A DNA stretch of 64,000 bases from Flavobacterium sp. I3-2. Its GTDB lineage: Bacteria; Bacteroidota; Bacteroidia; Flavobacteriales; Flavobacteriaceae. Made by a program: the position numbers and the translations under genes. Of this stretch, positions 8,676 through 18,549 are shown one piece after another (position 1 is the first letter of the stretch; each line of letters starts with the position of its first letter). The stretch is from positions 1,116,001 to 1,180,000 of the forward strand of contig NZ_CP058306.1 of the NCBI RefSeq assembly GCF_013389595.1, read 5' to 3'. Under the pieces are notes generated by a model, which saw only the letters and a program-made list of their open reading frames with translations, searched no databases and was not told the origin of the DNA.

Positions 8676-11600
8676 ATGCATATTTTCTTTTACAAAATAC
8701 ATCTTTGGATTCAGAAAAATAAAGCTTTTGCTCTGATTGGAGCTTTTGTTTTTTTAGGAATAACTGCTTTTTTTGCTTCACAAATTAAATTTGAAGAGGA
8801 CATTACGCGTATTATTCCCAAGAATGAAAAAACAAATGTTACGTCAAAAATCTTACAACAATTAAATTTCACTGATAAAATTGCTGTCATCATCGAAAAA
8901 GATTCTTTAGGAAACGTAGATGATTTAACTCAGGTTGCGAATCAATTTTTAGATACTATTCCTGTTGCAGATGCTTATATCAAAAATATTCAAGGTCATT
9001 TTGATGAAGATTTTATTACGCATGCATTTACTTTTACGAATGAAAATTTGCCGATGTTTTTGGATGCATCCGATTATAAGCAAATTGAAAATAAACTTCA
9101 AAAAGATAGCATCGCTTTAAAAGTTTCGCAGAATTATGAAGCTTTAACTTCGCCTTCATCTATTGTAACAAAAGATTTTATTGTAAACGACCCGTTAGGA
9201 ATTTCGTTTATCGCTCTGAAAAAACTTCAAAATTTTAATGGCAATAGCGACTTTATTCTTAAAGATGGATTTTTGCTAACTAAAGATGAAAGTAAATTAT
9301 TACTATTTATAAATCCCAAATTATCTGGAAGCGAAACTGAACAAAACACTAAGTTTTCTGAAATTTTATATGGAATTCAATCGCAATTAAATCAAGAATA
9401 TAAAAACAAAGTAACCGTAGATTATTTTGGTTCATCGTTAATTGCAGTGGCCAATGCAAAACAAATTAAAACCGATATTTTAACTACTGTTGCCGTTTCT
9501 ATGACCGCATTGATGTTGTTGTTAGTTTTGTTTTACCGAAAAATTTTAATTCCAATTATTATTTTTCTTCCTTCTGTTTTTGGAGCTTTTGCTGCACTTT
9601 GCTTTTTATATTTTTATAAAGATTCCATTTCTGCAATTTCATTAAGTATCGGAGCCGTTTTGTTAGGAATTACCATCGATTATGCCTTACATATTTTAAC
9701 GCATTACAAAGCTACGAGCGATGTAAAATCGTTATATAAAGAAATTACAAAACCTTTGTTAATGAGCAGCTCTACAACAGCAGTTGCCTTTATTTGTTTG
9801 CTGTTTGTCAATTCTGATGCACTTAAAGATTTAGGTATTTTTGCTGCAATTGCTGTAATGTTTTCGGCATTTTTTTCGTTGTTGATTATTCCGCATTTGT
9901 ACAAACCTTCAAAAAATGAACTTAAAGAAAGTTCAATTATCGATAAACTGGCTGGATATTCGTTTCATTCAAGCAAAGTTCTTTTGGCTATTAGTTTGAT
10001 TTTAATCGGAATTAGCTTTTTTACGTTCGGAAAAGTTTCTTTTGATGACGATTTATCTAAGATTAATTTTATTCCGAAAGAATTACAAGCGTCAGAACGT
10101 AAACTCGAAGCTACATCAGATGAAACTTCTAAAGCTTTGTATTTAGTAAGTCACGCCGCATCATTAGATAGTTTATTGCAAATCAATTCTGAATTGTATG
10201 CTAACTTATCTGATAATAAAGACAAGTTGAATGTCCTTGAAATCGCATCGGTTGGAAAGATTGTTTTATCTGAAAAAGAACAATTACAAAAAATAGAAAA
10301 ATGGAATGCGTTTTGGGATTCAAATCGTATCGAAAATCTTGAAAAACAACTCATTTCTGAAGGTGCTATTTATGGATTTAAACCAACAACGCATCAACCA
10401 TTTTATGATGTGCTTCGCAAAGATTTTCAACCACTTAAATTAACGGATTATAAAGAATTAAATCCTGCATTTGTTGACGAATTTATAACTGAAAAAGACG
10501 GGTTTTTTACGGCTGCTACAACGGTTAAAATTCCTGAAGAAAAAAGAGATGAATTTGTAGCTCTTTTCAATCAGGACAAAAACATTACCGTAATTGACCG
10601 TCAACAAATGAATGAAACTTTTTTAGGCGAATTGGTTTCGGATTTTAATAACTTAATCAATTATTCATTTTTGGCAGTTTTAATCATTCTTTGGTTTTTC
10701 TTTAAACGAATTGAATTGGTTTTAATCAGCTCAATTCCAATTGCAATTACTGGTTTTATTACCGCAGGTTTGATGGGATTGTTTGGAATTGATTTTAATA
10801 TTTTTAGCACCATTGTTTGTACTTTGATTTTTGGACATGGAGTCGATTTTAGTATATTTATGACAAGTGCATTACAAAAAGAATATACAACTGGTAAAAA
10901 CGAATTACAAGTTTATAGAACCTCAATTTTATTAGCGGTTTTAACGACTATTTTAGCAATCGGTGCTTTGATTTTTGCGCAACATCCTGCATTAAAATCA
11001 ATTGCTGCGGTTGCCTTAATTGGTGTTTTTTCTGCGGTATTAATCACTTTTGTTTTTTACCCAATTTTGTTCAAAATCGTTATCAGCAATCGACCAAGAA
11101 AAGGGAAATCGCCGGTAAGTTTGATTTTGTTTTTACAAACCGTTGTGTTTTTTATTTATTATGCTGTATTCGGAATTTTATTATCTATTGTTCTTCGAAT
11201 CTTACTAAAAATATTACCTGTTTCTAAAAACAAACGCTATAAAATTTTTGGTAAAGCGATGTCCATTTTTCAGTATAGCGTTTTACATTTAAAACCTACG
11301 GTAAAGAACCGATTGATAAATCCGAATAACGAAACTTTTAAAAAACAAGCGATTATTATTTCAAATCATACTTCGTTTTTAGATACCTTGGCAATTGGAA
11401 TGTACAATCCAAATATTGTTTATTTAATTAACGATTGGGTTTACAATTCTCCAATTTTCGGACGTGCGGTTCGTGCAGCAGGTTTCTTTCCTGTTTCTGA
11501 AGGTTTAGATGGCAATGTCGATAAACTTAAAGAACGTTTAGGAAGCGATTTTTCTTTGATGATTTTTCCTGAAGGAACGCGTTCGTATTCAAACGAAATG

Positions 11601-12344
11601 TTGCGTTTTCATAAAGGAGCATTTTTCTTGGCAGAAAAACTTCAATTAGATATTTTACCGATTTATATTCAAGGGAATTCTGAAATCATTCCAAAAGGAG
11701 ATTTTATTATTTACGACGGACAAATCATCGATTATGTTGATGAACGAATTACGCCAAATGACGAACGCTTTGGAATTGGTTATGCAGAACGAACCAAAAA
11801 AATCAGTAAATATTGCAAAACTAAATTCGATGAAGTTCGCTTACAACTAGAAGATGAAAATTATTTCAGACAAAAATTATTTTTAAGCTTTTTATACAAA
11901 GAAGAAGGAATTGTCAAAGAAGTAAAATCTGATTTTAATAAAAATAAAAGAACGTATCATCAATTAAATCTGTTTGTTGCTAAAAACGAAAAGCTAATTC
12001 ATTGGGCAAATAATTACGGGCAAATCGATTTTCTGTTAACCATGCAACAAGCTAACAGAAACATACAAACCGTAATTTCAGATGTAGAAAAAAGTGATAT
12101 TGCTTCAACTAATTACATCACTAAGATTCGAAAAATTATATATTTCAATCAACTGAATGATGTTGATGAAACTCGAAAAACGTTATTGATTTCTTGCGAT
12201 AATGCGTTGGAAATTCCAAATCAAATCGAAAAAATCATCGTTTTAAAAATCAATAATTATTTCACAGAATTCGTTAATTTTAAAAAGATTAATGAAACAG
12301 ACCAAGTAATTGTTTTCCAAAAAGATTCAAATGAAAAAGTATGA
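8676..12344 (+). CDS. MMPL/RND-type exporter fused to PlsC-like acyltransferase
   Basis: A 1222-residue fusion. The first ~810 residues form an MMPL-family transporter: a TM near residue 20, a large periplasmic loop, about five TMs at 265-410, a second loop, then another TM block at 665-800. After a further hydrophobic region at about 815-850, a lysophospholipid-acyltransferase domain carries NHTSFLD (about 897) and FPEGTRS (about 964). Transport and acylation are joined in one chain, which suggests export coupled to esterification of the polyene to a lipid. It overlaps the next gene by 14 nt. Confidence 0.85.
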   Translation: MHIFFYKIHLWIQKNKAFALIGAFVFLGITAFFASQIKFEEDITRIIPKNEKTNVTSKILQQLNFTDKIAVIIEKDSLGNVDDLTQVANQFLDTIPVADAYIKNIQGHFDEDFITHAFTFTNENLPMFLDASDYKQIENKLQKDSIALKVSQNYEALTSPSSIVTKDFIVNDPLGISFIALKKLQNFNGNSDFILKDGFLLTKDESKLLLFINPKLSGSETEQNTKFSEILYGIQSQLNQEYKNKVTVDYFGSSLIAVANAKQIKTDILTTVAVSMTALMLLLVLFYRKILIPIIIFLPSVFGAFAALCFLYFYKDSISAISLSIGAVLLGITIDYALHILTHYKATSDVKSLYKEITKPLLMSSSTTAVAFICLLFVNSDALKDLGIFAAIAVMFSAFFSLLIIPHLYKPSKNELKESSIIDKLAGYSFHSSKVLLAISLILIGISFFTFGKVSFDDDLSKINFIPKELQASERKLEATSDETSKALYLVSHAASLDSLLQINSELYANLSDNKDKLNVLEIASVGKIVLSEKEQLQKIEKWNAFWDSNRIENLEKQLISEGAIYGFKPTTHQPFYDVLRKDFQPLKLTDYKELNPAFVDEFITEKDGFFTAATTVKIPEEKRDEFVALFNQDKNITVIDRQQMNETFLGELVSDFNNLINYSFLAVLIILWFFFKRIELVLISSIPIAITGFITAGLMGLFGIDFNIFSTIVCTLIFGHGVDFSIFMTSALQKEYTTGKNELQVYRTSILLAVLTTILAIGALIFAQHPALKSIAAVALIGVFSAVLITFVFYPILFKIVISNRPRKGKSPVSLILFLQTVVFFIYYAVFGILLSIVLRILLKILPVSKNKRYKIFGKAMSIFQYSVLHLKPTVKNRLINPNNETFKKQAIIISNHTSFLDTLAIGMYNPNIVYLINDWVYNSPIFGRAVRAAGFFPVSEGLDGNVDKLKERLGSDFSLMIFPEGTRSYSNEMLRFHKGAFFLAEKLQLDILPIYIQGNSEIIPKGDFIIYDGQIIDYVDERITPNDERFGIGYAERTKKISKYCKTKFDEVRLQLEDENYFRQKLFLSFLYKEEGIVKEVKSDFNKNKRTYHQLNLFVAKNEKLIHWANNYGQIDFLLTMQQANRNIQTVISDVEKSDIASTNYITKIRKIIYFNQLNDVDETRKTLLISCDNALEIPNQIEKIIVLKINNYFTEFVNFKKINETDQVIVFQKDSNEKV

Positions 12345-13842
12345 TGTTGTTGTAATCGGTAGCGGTTTAGGCGGTTTGGTTTCTGCTTTGATATTGGCAA
12401 TGGAAGGCAAAAAAGTTTGTATTCTAGAAAAAAACAATCAATACGGTGGTAATCTTCAAACCTTTGCGCGTGATAAAACCATCTTTGATACCGGTGTTCA
12501 TTACATTGGAGGTTTGGCTGAAGATGAAAATTTATTCAAATATTTTTCTTATTTAGATATTATTTCGGAGTTAAAGCTTTCAAAATTAGACGAAAATGGT
12601 TTTGATTTGATTTCGTTTTCTAAGGACGAAAATCAATTTCCACACGCTCAAGGTTACGATAATTTTATAAATCAATTATTAGTTTATTTTCCTGACGAAG
12701 AAAAAGCTATTCGAAATTACGTTGAAAAAATTCAAGAAATTTGCGATTCATTTCCGATGTATAATTTAGAAAACGGATTTGGTTATAACGAAGATTTTTT
12801 ACGAATAAACACCATCGATTTTTTAAAAAGCATTACATCAAATACAAAATTAATAGCGGTTTTATTAGGTTCTAATTTTTTATACGCATTAAACAAACAA
12901 ACGCCATTTTACGTACATGCATTAAGCGTAAATTCGTACATAAATAGCGCTTGGCGTGTAATTAAAGGCGGCAGTCAAATATCCAAAATATTAATCAAGA
13001 AACTTAGAGCGTTCGGTGCAGATTTGTTTAAACATCAAGAAGTAATTGGTTTTGAAACTTCTGATAATAAGATTAGTTTTTGTTTCACTAAAACCGAAAC
13101 TTTTCTTGCAGATATTTTTATTTCTAATATCAATTTAAAACACACTTTAAATTTAGTTGGATTTGAGAAATTTGGAAAACCGTTTTCAAATCGAATCAAT
13201 TCATTAAAAGTTGTTCCTTCGGTTTTTAGTTTGCATTTGGTTTTAAAACCCGATACCATTCCCTATTTCAATCATAATTTGTATCATTTTAAAGATGAAA
13301 ATGCCGTTTTAAATTCGGCTTTTGAACAAGGAGAAAATTGGCCACAAATGGCAGTGATTACAACAGGATTGAGTAAAGAAAATCAGAAGTTTTGTGAGAG
13401 TTTAACCGTGATGACTTACATGAATTTCGATGAAGTTTCGCAATGGGAAAATACTTTTAATACGGTTAACGATGTTTCAAATCGCGGATTAGATTATCTT
13501 GCTTTTAAAGAAAATCGTACAGAAAGACTTTTGCGTTTGGTCGAAGAAAAATTCCCGGATATTAAATCAAATTGCATTTCAATTTATGCTTCTACTCCGC
13601 TTTCTTACCGCGATTATATTGGTTGCGAGCGCGGAAATATGTATGGATTTGAAAAAGAATCTGATGCGCCAATGAAAACATTTATTTCATCTCGAACTAA
13701 GGTAAAAAATTTATTTCTTACTGGACAAAATGTTCGAATGCACGGAATTTTAGGTGTTACCATTTCTGCTTTTGCTACCGTTTCAGAAATTATTGGAAAA
13801 GAATATTTGTTTGATAAAATTAATACGAAACCTGATGAATAA
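12331..13842 (+). CDS. FAD-dependent phytoene-desaturase-like oxidoreductase
   Basis: 503 residues from the ATG at 12331, which begins the classic dinucleotide-binding strand (VVVIGSGLGGLVSA, residues 6-19, followed by LEKNNQYGG). An in-frame TTG 21 nt earlier exists but adds no conserved sequence. The C-terminus has the family's closing motif (LTGQNVRMHGILGV). It belongs to the phytoene dehydrogenase/all-trans-retinol saturase group, likely acting on the polyene chain or the aryl head. It overlaps the exporter gene by 14 nt and the next gene by 8 nt. Confidence 0.85.
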   Translation: MKKYDVVVIGSGLGGLVSALILAMEGKKVCILEKNNQYGGNLQTFARDKTIFDTGVHYIGGLAEDENLFKYFSYLDIISELKLSKLDENGFDLISFSKDENQFPHAQGYDNFINQLLVYFPDEEKAIRNYVEKIQEICDSFPMYNLENGFGYNEDFLRINTIDFLKSITSNTKLIAVLLGSNFLYALNKQTPFYVHALSVNSYINSAWRVIKGGSQISKILIKKLRAFGADLFKHQEVIGFETSDNKISFCFTKTETFLADIFISNINLKHTLNLVGFEKFGKPFSNRINSLKVVPSVFSLHLVLKPDTIPYFNHNLYHFKDENAVLNSAFEQGENWPQMAVITTGLSKENQKFCESLTVMTYMNFDEVSQWENTFNTVNDVSNRGLDYLAFKENRTERLLRLVEEKFPDIKSNCISIYASTPLSYRDYIGCERGNMYGFEKESDAPMKTFISSRTKVKNLFLTGQNVRMHGILGVTISAFATVSEIIGKEYLFDKINTKPDE

Positions 13843-15496
13843 GCATTCAATATTTATCTTTTTGATAAGTTGTTTTCTGATTTCATGCGGAGCGCAACAA
13901 ATAAAAAAGCAAGAGCAAATTTTCGCAAGCAATAAAACAGACAAATTTAATTTAGTTGTTGAAAATGATAGTATACGCGTTATTGATGATAATTTTCTTT
14001 TGAAAAATAAAGTCGGTAATTGGGAAATGTATGTTTCGGGTTCACCGGCAGAAATTGGTGCAAAAATGGGAATGTTATCTCAAGATTTATATCATTTTCA
14101 AGAAAGCGCTTTGTTCGAGAAAGTCGAAAATTTAATTCCAAATCAAAACAAGCAAAAATTTTTATTTCATTTTTTACAATTTTATAATCGCAATTTAAGT
14201 AATCATGTAACCGACGAATACAAAGAAGAAATTTATCATTTAGCGCAATTTGCTTCAAACGATTACGATTATCTTTCATCAAAATACAAACGATGTTTGT
14301 TTTTACATGGCGCTCACGATATTGGTCATGCTTTTCAGGATTTGATGTTGGTTGGTTGTACGTCGTTTGCCGTTTGGAATACCAAATCTGTTGATAAGAA
14401 TTTGTTGGTTGGACGAAATTTCGATTTTTATGTAAACGACGATTTTTCTAAAAATAAAATCATTGCCTTTGTAAAACCTGATGCTGGTTATCCGTTTGTT
14501 TCGATTACTTGGGCTGGCATGATTGGTGTTACTTCCGGAATGAATCTCGAAGGAATTACCGTTACTTTAAACGCAGGAAAATCGTCAATTCCGATGCAAT
14601 CCAAAACGCCGATTTCTTTAATTGCTCGTGAAATTCTTCAATATGCAAAAAATATCGATGAAGCTATTGCGATTGCCCAAAGTCGTGAAGTTTTTGTTTC
14701 TGAATCTATTTTAGTTTCAAGCGGAAATGAAAATAAAGCGGTTATTATTGAAATGGCTCCCGATAAATTTGGAGTTTATGAACAAGAAAATGCAAACGAA
14801 ATTATTTGTTCAAATCATTTTCAAAGTGAAGTTTTTGAGAACGATGCAAGAAATACGGAACACAAACAAAAATCACATTCAAATTATCGTTGGGATAAAG
14901 TTAGCGAATCGCTTAATCATTTTGACGAATTAGATTTTAAAGATGCAATTTCGATTTTACGAGATACCAAAGGTTTAAATGAAGCCGAATTAGGTTTAGG
15001 AAACGAAAAAGCCTTAAATCAATTGTATGCGCATCATTCGGTCGTTTTTAAACCGTCAGAGAAGTTGTTTTGGGTTTCATCAAATCCCAATCAATTGGCA
15101 GCTTTTACAGCTTATGATTTAGACGAAGTTTTCAATTCTGAAAGAAAATTCGTGCCATCAAGTTTAATGATTGATAGTTTGTTTGTCGAAGAAGATGCAT
15201 TTATTGATTCTGAAGCTTTTAAGAATTTTGAAACTTTTAAAACATTTGATGTTTATGTCGATAAAAAAACGGCTAACAACGAAAAAATTTCTGAAGATGA
15301 AATTTCGTATTATATAAAATTAAATCCCGAATTTTGGTTGGTTTATTTTAAAATTGGAAAATATTATTATTTACAAAATCAGTTCGAAAAAGCTCAAATC
15401 TATTTTGAAAAAGCTTTGAATAAAGAAGTTACAACCGTTTATGATATCGAAACCATAAACGATTATTTGCAAAAAATCAGAAAAAAATTACAATGA
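13835..15496 (+). CDS. C45-type (acyl-CoA:6-APA acyltransferase-like) lipoprotein with TPR tail
   Basis: 553 residues from the ATG at 13835; an in-frame upstream extension is not used because this ATG gives a lipoprotein signal (lipobox LISC, Cys18 region). Residues about 170-400 show the Ntn-hydrolase acyltransferase pattern: Cys175 in LVGCTSF as the candidate autocatalytic nucleophile, then GRNFDF and a TSGMNLEGI stretch. The C-terminus has a TPR-like unit (FEKAQIYFEKAL). It could transfer an acyl group to or from the pigment. It overlaps both neighbouring genes. Confidence 0.78.
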   Translation: MNKHSIFIFLISCFLISCGAQQIKKQEQIFASNKTDKFNLVVENDSIRVIDDNFLLKNKVGNWEMYVSGSPAEIGAKMGMLSQDLYHFQESALFEKVENLIPNQNKQKFLFHFLQFYNRNLSNHVTDEYKEEIYHLAQFASNDYDYLSSKYKRCLFLHGAHDIGHAFQDLMLVGCTSFAVWNTKSVDKNLLVGRNFDFYVNDDFSKNKIIAFVKPDAGYPFVSITWAGMIGVTSGMNLEGITVTLNAGKSSIPMQSKTPISLIAREILQYAKNIDEAIAIAQSREVFVSESILVSSGNENKAVIIEMAPDKFGVYEQENANEIICSNHFQSEVFENDARNTEHKQKSHSNYRWDKVSESLNHFDELDFKDAISILRDTKGLNEAELGLGNEKALNQLYAHHSVVFKPSEKLFWVSSNPNQLAAFTAYDLDEVFNSERKFVPSSLMIDSLFVEEDAFIDSEAFKNFETFKTFDVYVDKKTANNEKISEDEISYYIKLNPEFWLVYFKIGKYYYLQNQFEKAQIYFEKALNKEVTTVYDIETINDYLQKIRKKLQ

Positions 15497-16779
15497 TTCC
15501 AAATATAGAAACGCAATCCATCGCAGCAATCAAAACATTTCAAGAAACAAAACTTCAAGAATTGTTGGTTTATTTACAGAATCATTCGCCCTATTATCGT
15601 GAGTTGTTCTTAAAAGAAAACATCAATATCCAAGAAATTAAAACCTTGGAAGATTTGCAACGTTTGCCAATTACGACCAAAACAGATATTCAGTTAAATA
15701 ACGAATCGTTTTTTTGTGTTCCGATGACAGAAATCATTGATTACGCAACAACTTCCGGAACATTAGGTGATCCTGTAACTTTTGGATTAACAGATAAAGA
15801 TTTAGATCGTTTGGCTTACAACGAAATGATTTCTTTTCAATGTGCAGGAATTCAAAAAGGAGATTTGGTTCAATTAATGACCACCATAGACCGCCGATTT
15901 ATGGCTGGTTTGGCCTATTTTTTAGGACTTAGAAAATTGGGTGCAGGAGTTATTCGTGTTGGTGCTGGAATCCCACAATTACAATGGGATTCTATCTTAA
16001 AATACAATCCAAAATATCTGATTGGCGTTCCTTCTTTTTTGCTGAAATTAATTGAATATGCCGAACAAAATAATATCGATTACAAAAATTCAAGCATTAA
16101 AGGTGTTGTTTGTATTGGAGAAGCTTTGCGCACATCTGATTTAGAACCTTCGATTTTAGCTAAACGAATCAGCGAAAAGTGGGATGTTAAATTGTTTTCG
16201 ACTTACGCTTCTACCGAAATGAGTGCAGCTTTTACCGAATGTGAATATCAAGTTGGTGGACATCATCATCCGGAATTGATTATTACCGAAATTTTAGATG
16301 ACAACAATCAAGTGGTTGCTGATGGCGAACTAGGCGAATTAACTATAACAAACTTAGGAATAGAAGGAATTCCGTTGTTACGTTTTAAAACCGGAGATTT
16401 GGTTCGTAAACATTCTAATCCGTGTGAATGCGGTAGAAATACGTACAGAATCGGTCCTGTTGAAGGTCGAAAACAACAGATGATTAAATATAAAGGAACC
16501 ACGCTTTATCCGCCGGCAATGCAAGATGTACTTTCTCATTTTGAAGAAATTAAAATGCATTTAATCGAAATTGAAACCAATGACATCGGAACCGATGAAA
16601 TCAATATCCGAATTCATTCCGAAGATGAATCCATCGAATTTTTGTCTAAAATAAAAGATTATTTCAGAGCCAAATTACGTGTAACTCCAAATATCGTGTT
16701 TGATGACCCAAAAGAATTACAAAAAATCATCTTTAACCCTTTAAGTAGAAAAACCATTACTTTTATTGACAAAAGATAA
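15493..16779 (+). CDS. Phenylacetate-CoA-ligase-like AMP-forming enzyme
   Basis: 428 residues of the PaaK/coenzyme F390 synthetase family. The ATP-binding loop is TTSGTLGDPV (about residue 88), followed by STYASTEMS and RFKTGDLV, with a Cys-rich CECGRNTYR segment typical of this family. It most likely activates an aryl carboxylate (hydroxybenzoate or hydroxycinnamate type) for loading onto the pathway; that substrate is inferred from flexirubin chemistry. It overlaps the previous gene by 4 nt and is the last gene of the cluster; gltX follows with its own promoter. Confidence 0.83.
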   Translation: MIPNIETQSIAAIKTFQETKLQELLVYLQNHSPYYRELFLKENINIQEIKTLEDLQRLPITTKTDIQLNNESFFCVPMTEIIDYATTSGTLGDPVTFGLTDKDLDRLAYNEMISFQCAGIQKGDLVQLMTTIDRRFMAGLAYFLGLRKLGAGVIRVGAGIPQLQWDSILKYNPKYLIGVPSFLLKLIEYAEQNNIDYKNSSIKGVVCIGEALRTSDLEPSILAKRISEKWDVKLFSTYASTEMSAAFTECEYQVGGHHHPELIITEILDDNNQVVADGELGELTITNLGIEGIPLLRFKTGDLVRKHSNPCECGRNTYRIGPVEGRKQQMIKYKGTTLYPPAMQDVLSHFEEIKMHLIEIETNDIGTDEINIRIHSEDESIEFLSKIKDYFRAKLRVTPNIVFDDPKELQKIIFNPLSRKTITFIDKR

Positions 16780-16800
16780 TTTTCAAATTGTTGATAGTTG

Positions 16801-16808
16801 TATATTTG
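16801..16808 (+). promoter_or_regulatory. Bacteroidota -7 box for gltX
   Basis: TATATTTG fits the TAnnTTTG consensus and sits 17 bp before the second in-frame ATG of gltX. No clear TTTG at the -33 position is seen, so this is a -7-only call. It implies a very short 5' leader. Confidence 0.5.
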
Positions 16809-16825
16809 TAAAAAATTAAATGCAA

Positions 16826-18331
16826 ATGTCTAAGCAAGTTAGAGTGCGTTTTGCACCAAGTCCGACTGGACCATTACATATTGGCGGCGTAAGAACTGCC
16901 CTTTTTAATTATTTATTCGCAAAAAAAAATAACGGAACTTTTTATATCCGTATTGAAGATACCGACCAAACTCGTTTTGTTCCTGGAGCTGAAGCTTATA
17001 TTTTTGAAGCTTTGAAATGGTTGGGAATTGAACCTGATGAAACCATCGAGAAAAACGAAAAATTTGGACCTTACCGTCAAAGTGACCGCAAACATTTATA
17101 TAAGGAATTTGCTTTACAATTGATTCATAACGGCTCAGCTTATTATGCTTTTGATACACCAGAAGAATTAGATGTTCTTAGAAAACAAGCTGAAGCTGAT
17201 GGTAAAACATTTATTTACAATCATACGATTAGAGAAGAGTTAGCAACTTCTTTAAATATGACGCACGAAGAATTAGATGCACGTTTGTATAATAACGATG
17301 CTTACGTGATCCGTTTTAAAACTCCAATTGACGAAACTTTAGTAGTTAACGATTTGGTTCGTGGCGAAGTTAAATTCAATACGTCGTTGTTAGATGATAA
17401 AGTTCTTTTCAAGTCTGATGGAATGCCAACGTATCATTTAGCAAACATTGTTGACGACCATTTACAAGAAACTTCTCACGTAATTCGTGGCGAAGAATGG
17501 TTACCTTCACTTCCACTTCACTTTATGTTATATCGTGCTTTTGGATGGGAATCTCCAGAATTTGCACATTTACCCTTGATTTTAAAACCTGTAGGAAACG
17601 GAAAATTATCTAAACGTGATGGTGATAAATTAGGTTTCCCTGTTTTCCCATTAGAATGGACTTCAGAAACAGGAGAAATATCTTCTGGTTACAGAGAAAA
17701 AGGATATTTTCCAGAAGCTGTTGTTAACTTCTTAGCTTTATTAGGATGGAACGACGGAACAGATAAAGAAATTTATACGATGGATGAATTAACACAAAGT
17801 TTTGATATCAGTCGTGTGAATAAATCGGGTGCTAAATTTGATCCAGAAAAGAATAAATGGTTCAATCACCAATGGTTAATTTCTAAGACAGACCTAGAAA
17901 TTGCTGAATTATTTTTACCAGTTTTAGAAGCAAAAGGAATTGCAACTGATATCAATTATGTTGAAAAAGTGGTTGCATTAGTAAAAGATCGTGCGAATTT
18001 TGTGACTGAACTTTATGATTTATCTGATTTCTTTTTTGTTGCTCCGACAGAATTTGATCCCAAAGCATTAAAAAACTGGAAAGAAGATACAAACGAATTG
18101 TTAGATAAAGTTGCTGTAGTTATCAATTCGATTGATGATTTCGAAGCTAAGAACATTGAAACAGCCGTAAAAAATTGGATTACAGAAAACGATTTACCAA
18201 TGGGTAAAATCATGCAACCATTACGAGTTTCAATTGTTGGTGCCATGAAAGGACCAGATTTATTCGAAATAATTTCTATGCTAGGTAAAGCTAATGTTTT
18301 AGAAAGAATTTCTAATACTTATAAGATATAA
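16826..18331 (+). CDS. gltX: Glutamyl-tRNA synthetase
   Basis: 501 residues from the ATG at 16826; another ATG two codons earlier is possible. Class I synthetase signatures are clear: PSPTGPLHIGG near the N-terminus and KLSKRDGD as the KMSKS-type loop. It charges tRNA-Glu with glutamate. Full length, no lesions. It follows the pigment cluster but has its own -7 box, so it is a separate housekeeping unit. Confidence 0.96.
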   Translation: MSKQVRVRFAPSPTGPLHIGGVRTALFNYLFAKKNNGTFYIRIEDTDQTRFVPGAEAYIFEALKWLGIEPDETIEKNEKFGPYRQSDRKHLYKEFALQLIHNGSAYYAFDTPEELDVLRKQAEADGKTFIYNHTIREELATSLNMTHEELDARLYNNDAYVIRFKTPIDETLVVNDLVRGEVKFNTSLLDDKVLFKSDGMPTYHLANIVDDHLQETSHVIRGEEWLPSLPLHFMLYRAFGWESPEFAHLPLILKPVGNGKLSKRDGDKLGFPVFPLEWTSETGEISSGYREKGYFPEAVVNFLALLGWNDGTDKEIYTMDELTQSFDISRVNKSGAKFDPEKNKWFNHQWLISKTDLEIAELFLPVLEAKGIATDINYVEKVVALVKDRANFVTELYDLSDFFFVAPTEFDPKALKNWKEDTNELLDKVAVVINSIDDFEAKNIETAVKNWITENDLPMGKIMQPLRVSIVGAMKGPDLFEIISMLGKANVLERISNTYKI

Positions 18332-18363
18332 CTAAAAATTAACGTAAAAATTTAAAATATTGT

Positions 18364-18395
18364 TTTGAATTATGTTTTTAAATTTTATATATTTG
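18364..18395 (+). promoter_or_regulatory. Promoter with both Bacteroidota boxes, no gene directly behind it
   Basis: TTTG at 18364-18367 and TATATTTG at 18388-18395 with a 20-nt spacer, matching the TTTG/TAnnTTTG consensus. The next intrinsic terminator is only about 100 nt downstream and there is no ORF between, so this promoter probably serves a small RNA or a terminated leader. Confidence 0.6.
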
Positions 18396-18518
18396 AATAC
18401 TTTAAATAAACAAATGCCCTTGATTATTTTAAAGTATTGATATTTTTTTCATATCAACAAACAACAATTTTTTTTTTTTCTAAATTTTCTAAAATCCCAT
18501 CTCTTTGGGATTTTTTTT
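18396..18518 (+). ncRNA. Candidate small RNA with three hairpins
   Basis: Between the promoter and the terminator lie a perfect 11-bp inverted repeat (AATACTTTAAA at 18396-18406 with TTTAAAGTATT at 18428-18438), a perfect 7-bp hairpin (TTGATAT / ATATCAA, 18437-18457), and an intrinsic terminator (AAAATCCCA 18491-18499 / TGGGATTTT 18506-18514, then Ts). The first two structures overlap by two bases and could compete. It may be an independent sRNA or an attenuated leader of the lipoprotein gene that starts 32 nt later. Confidence 0.45.
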
Positions 18519-18549
18519 ATATACTTGTGTAACGTTAAAAAAATGTTTT

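Noticed and set aside
12310..12330. TTG start for the desaturase-like gene
   Set aside because: The ATG at 12331 begins the conserved dinucleotide-binding strand; the extension adds seven codons overlapping the upstream gene.
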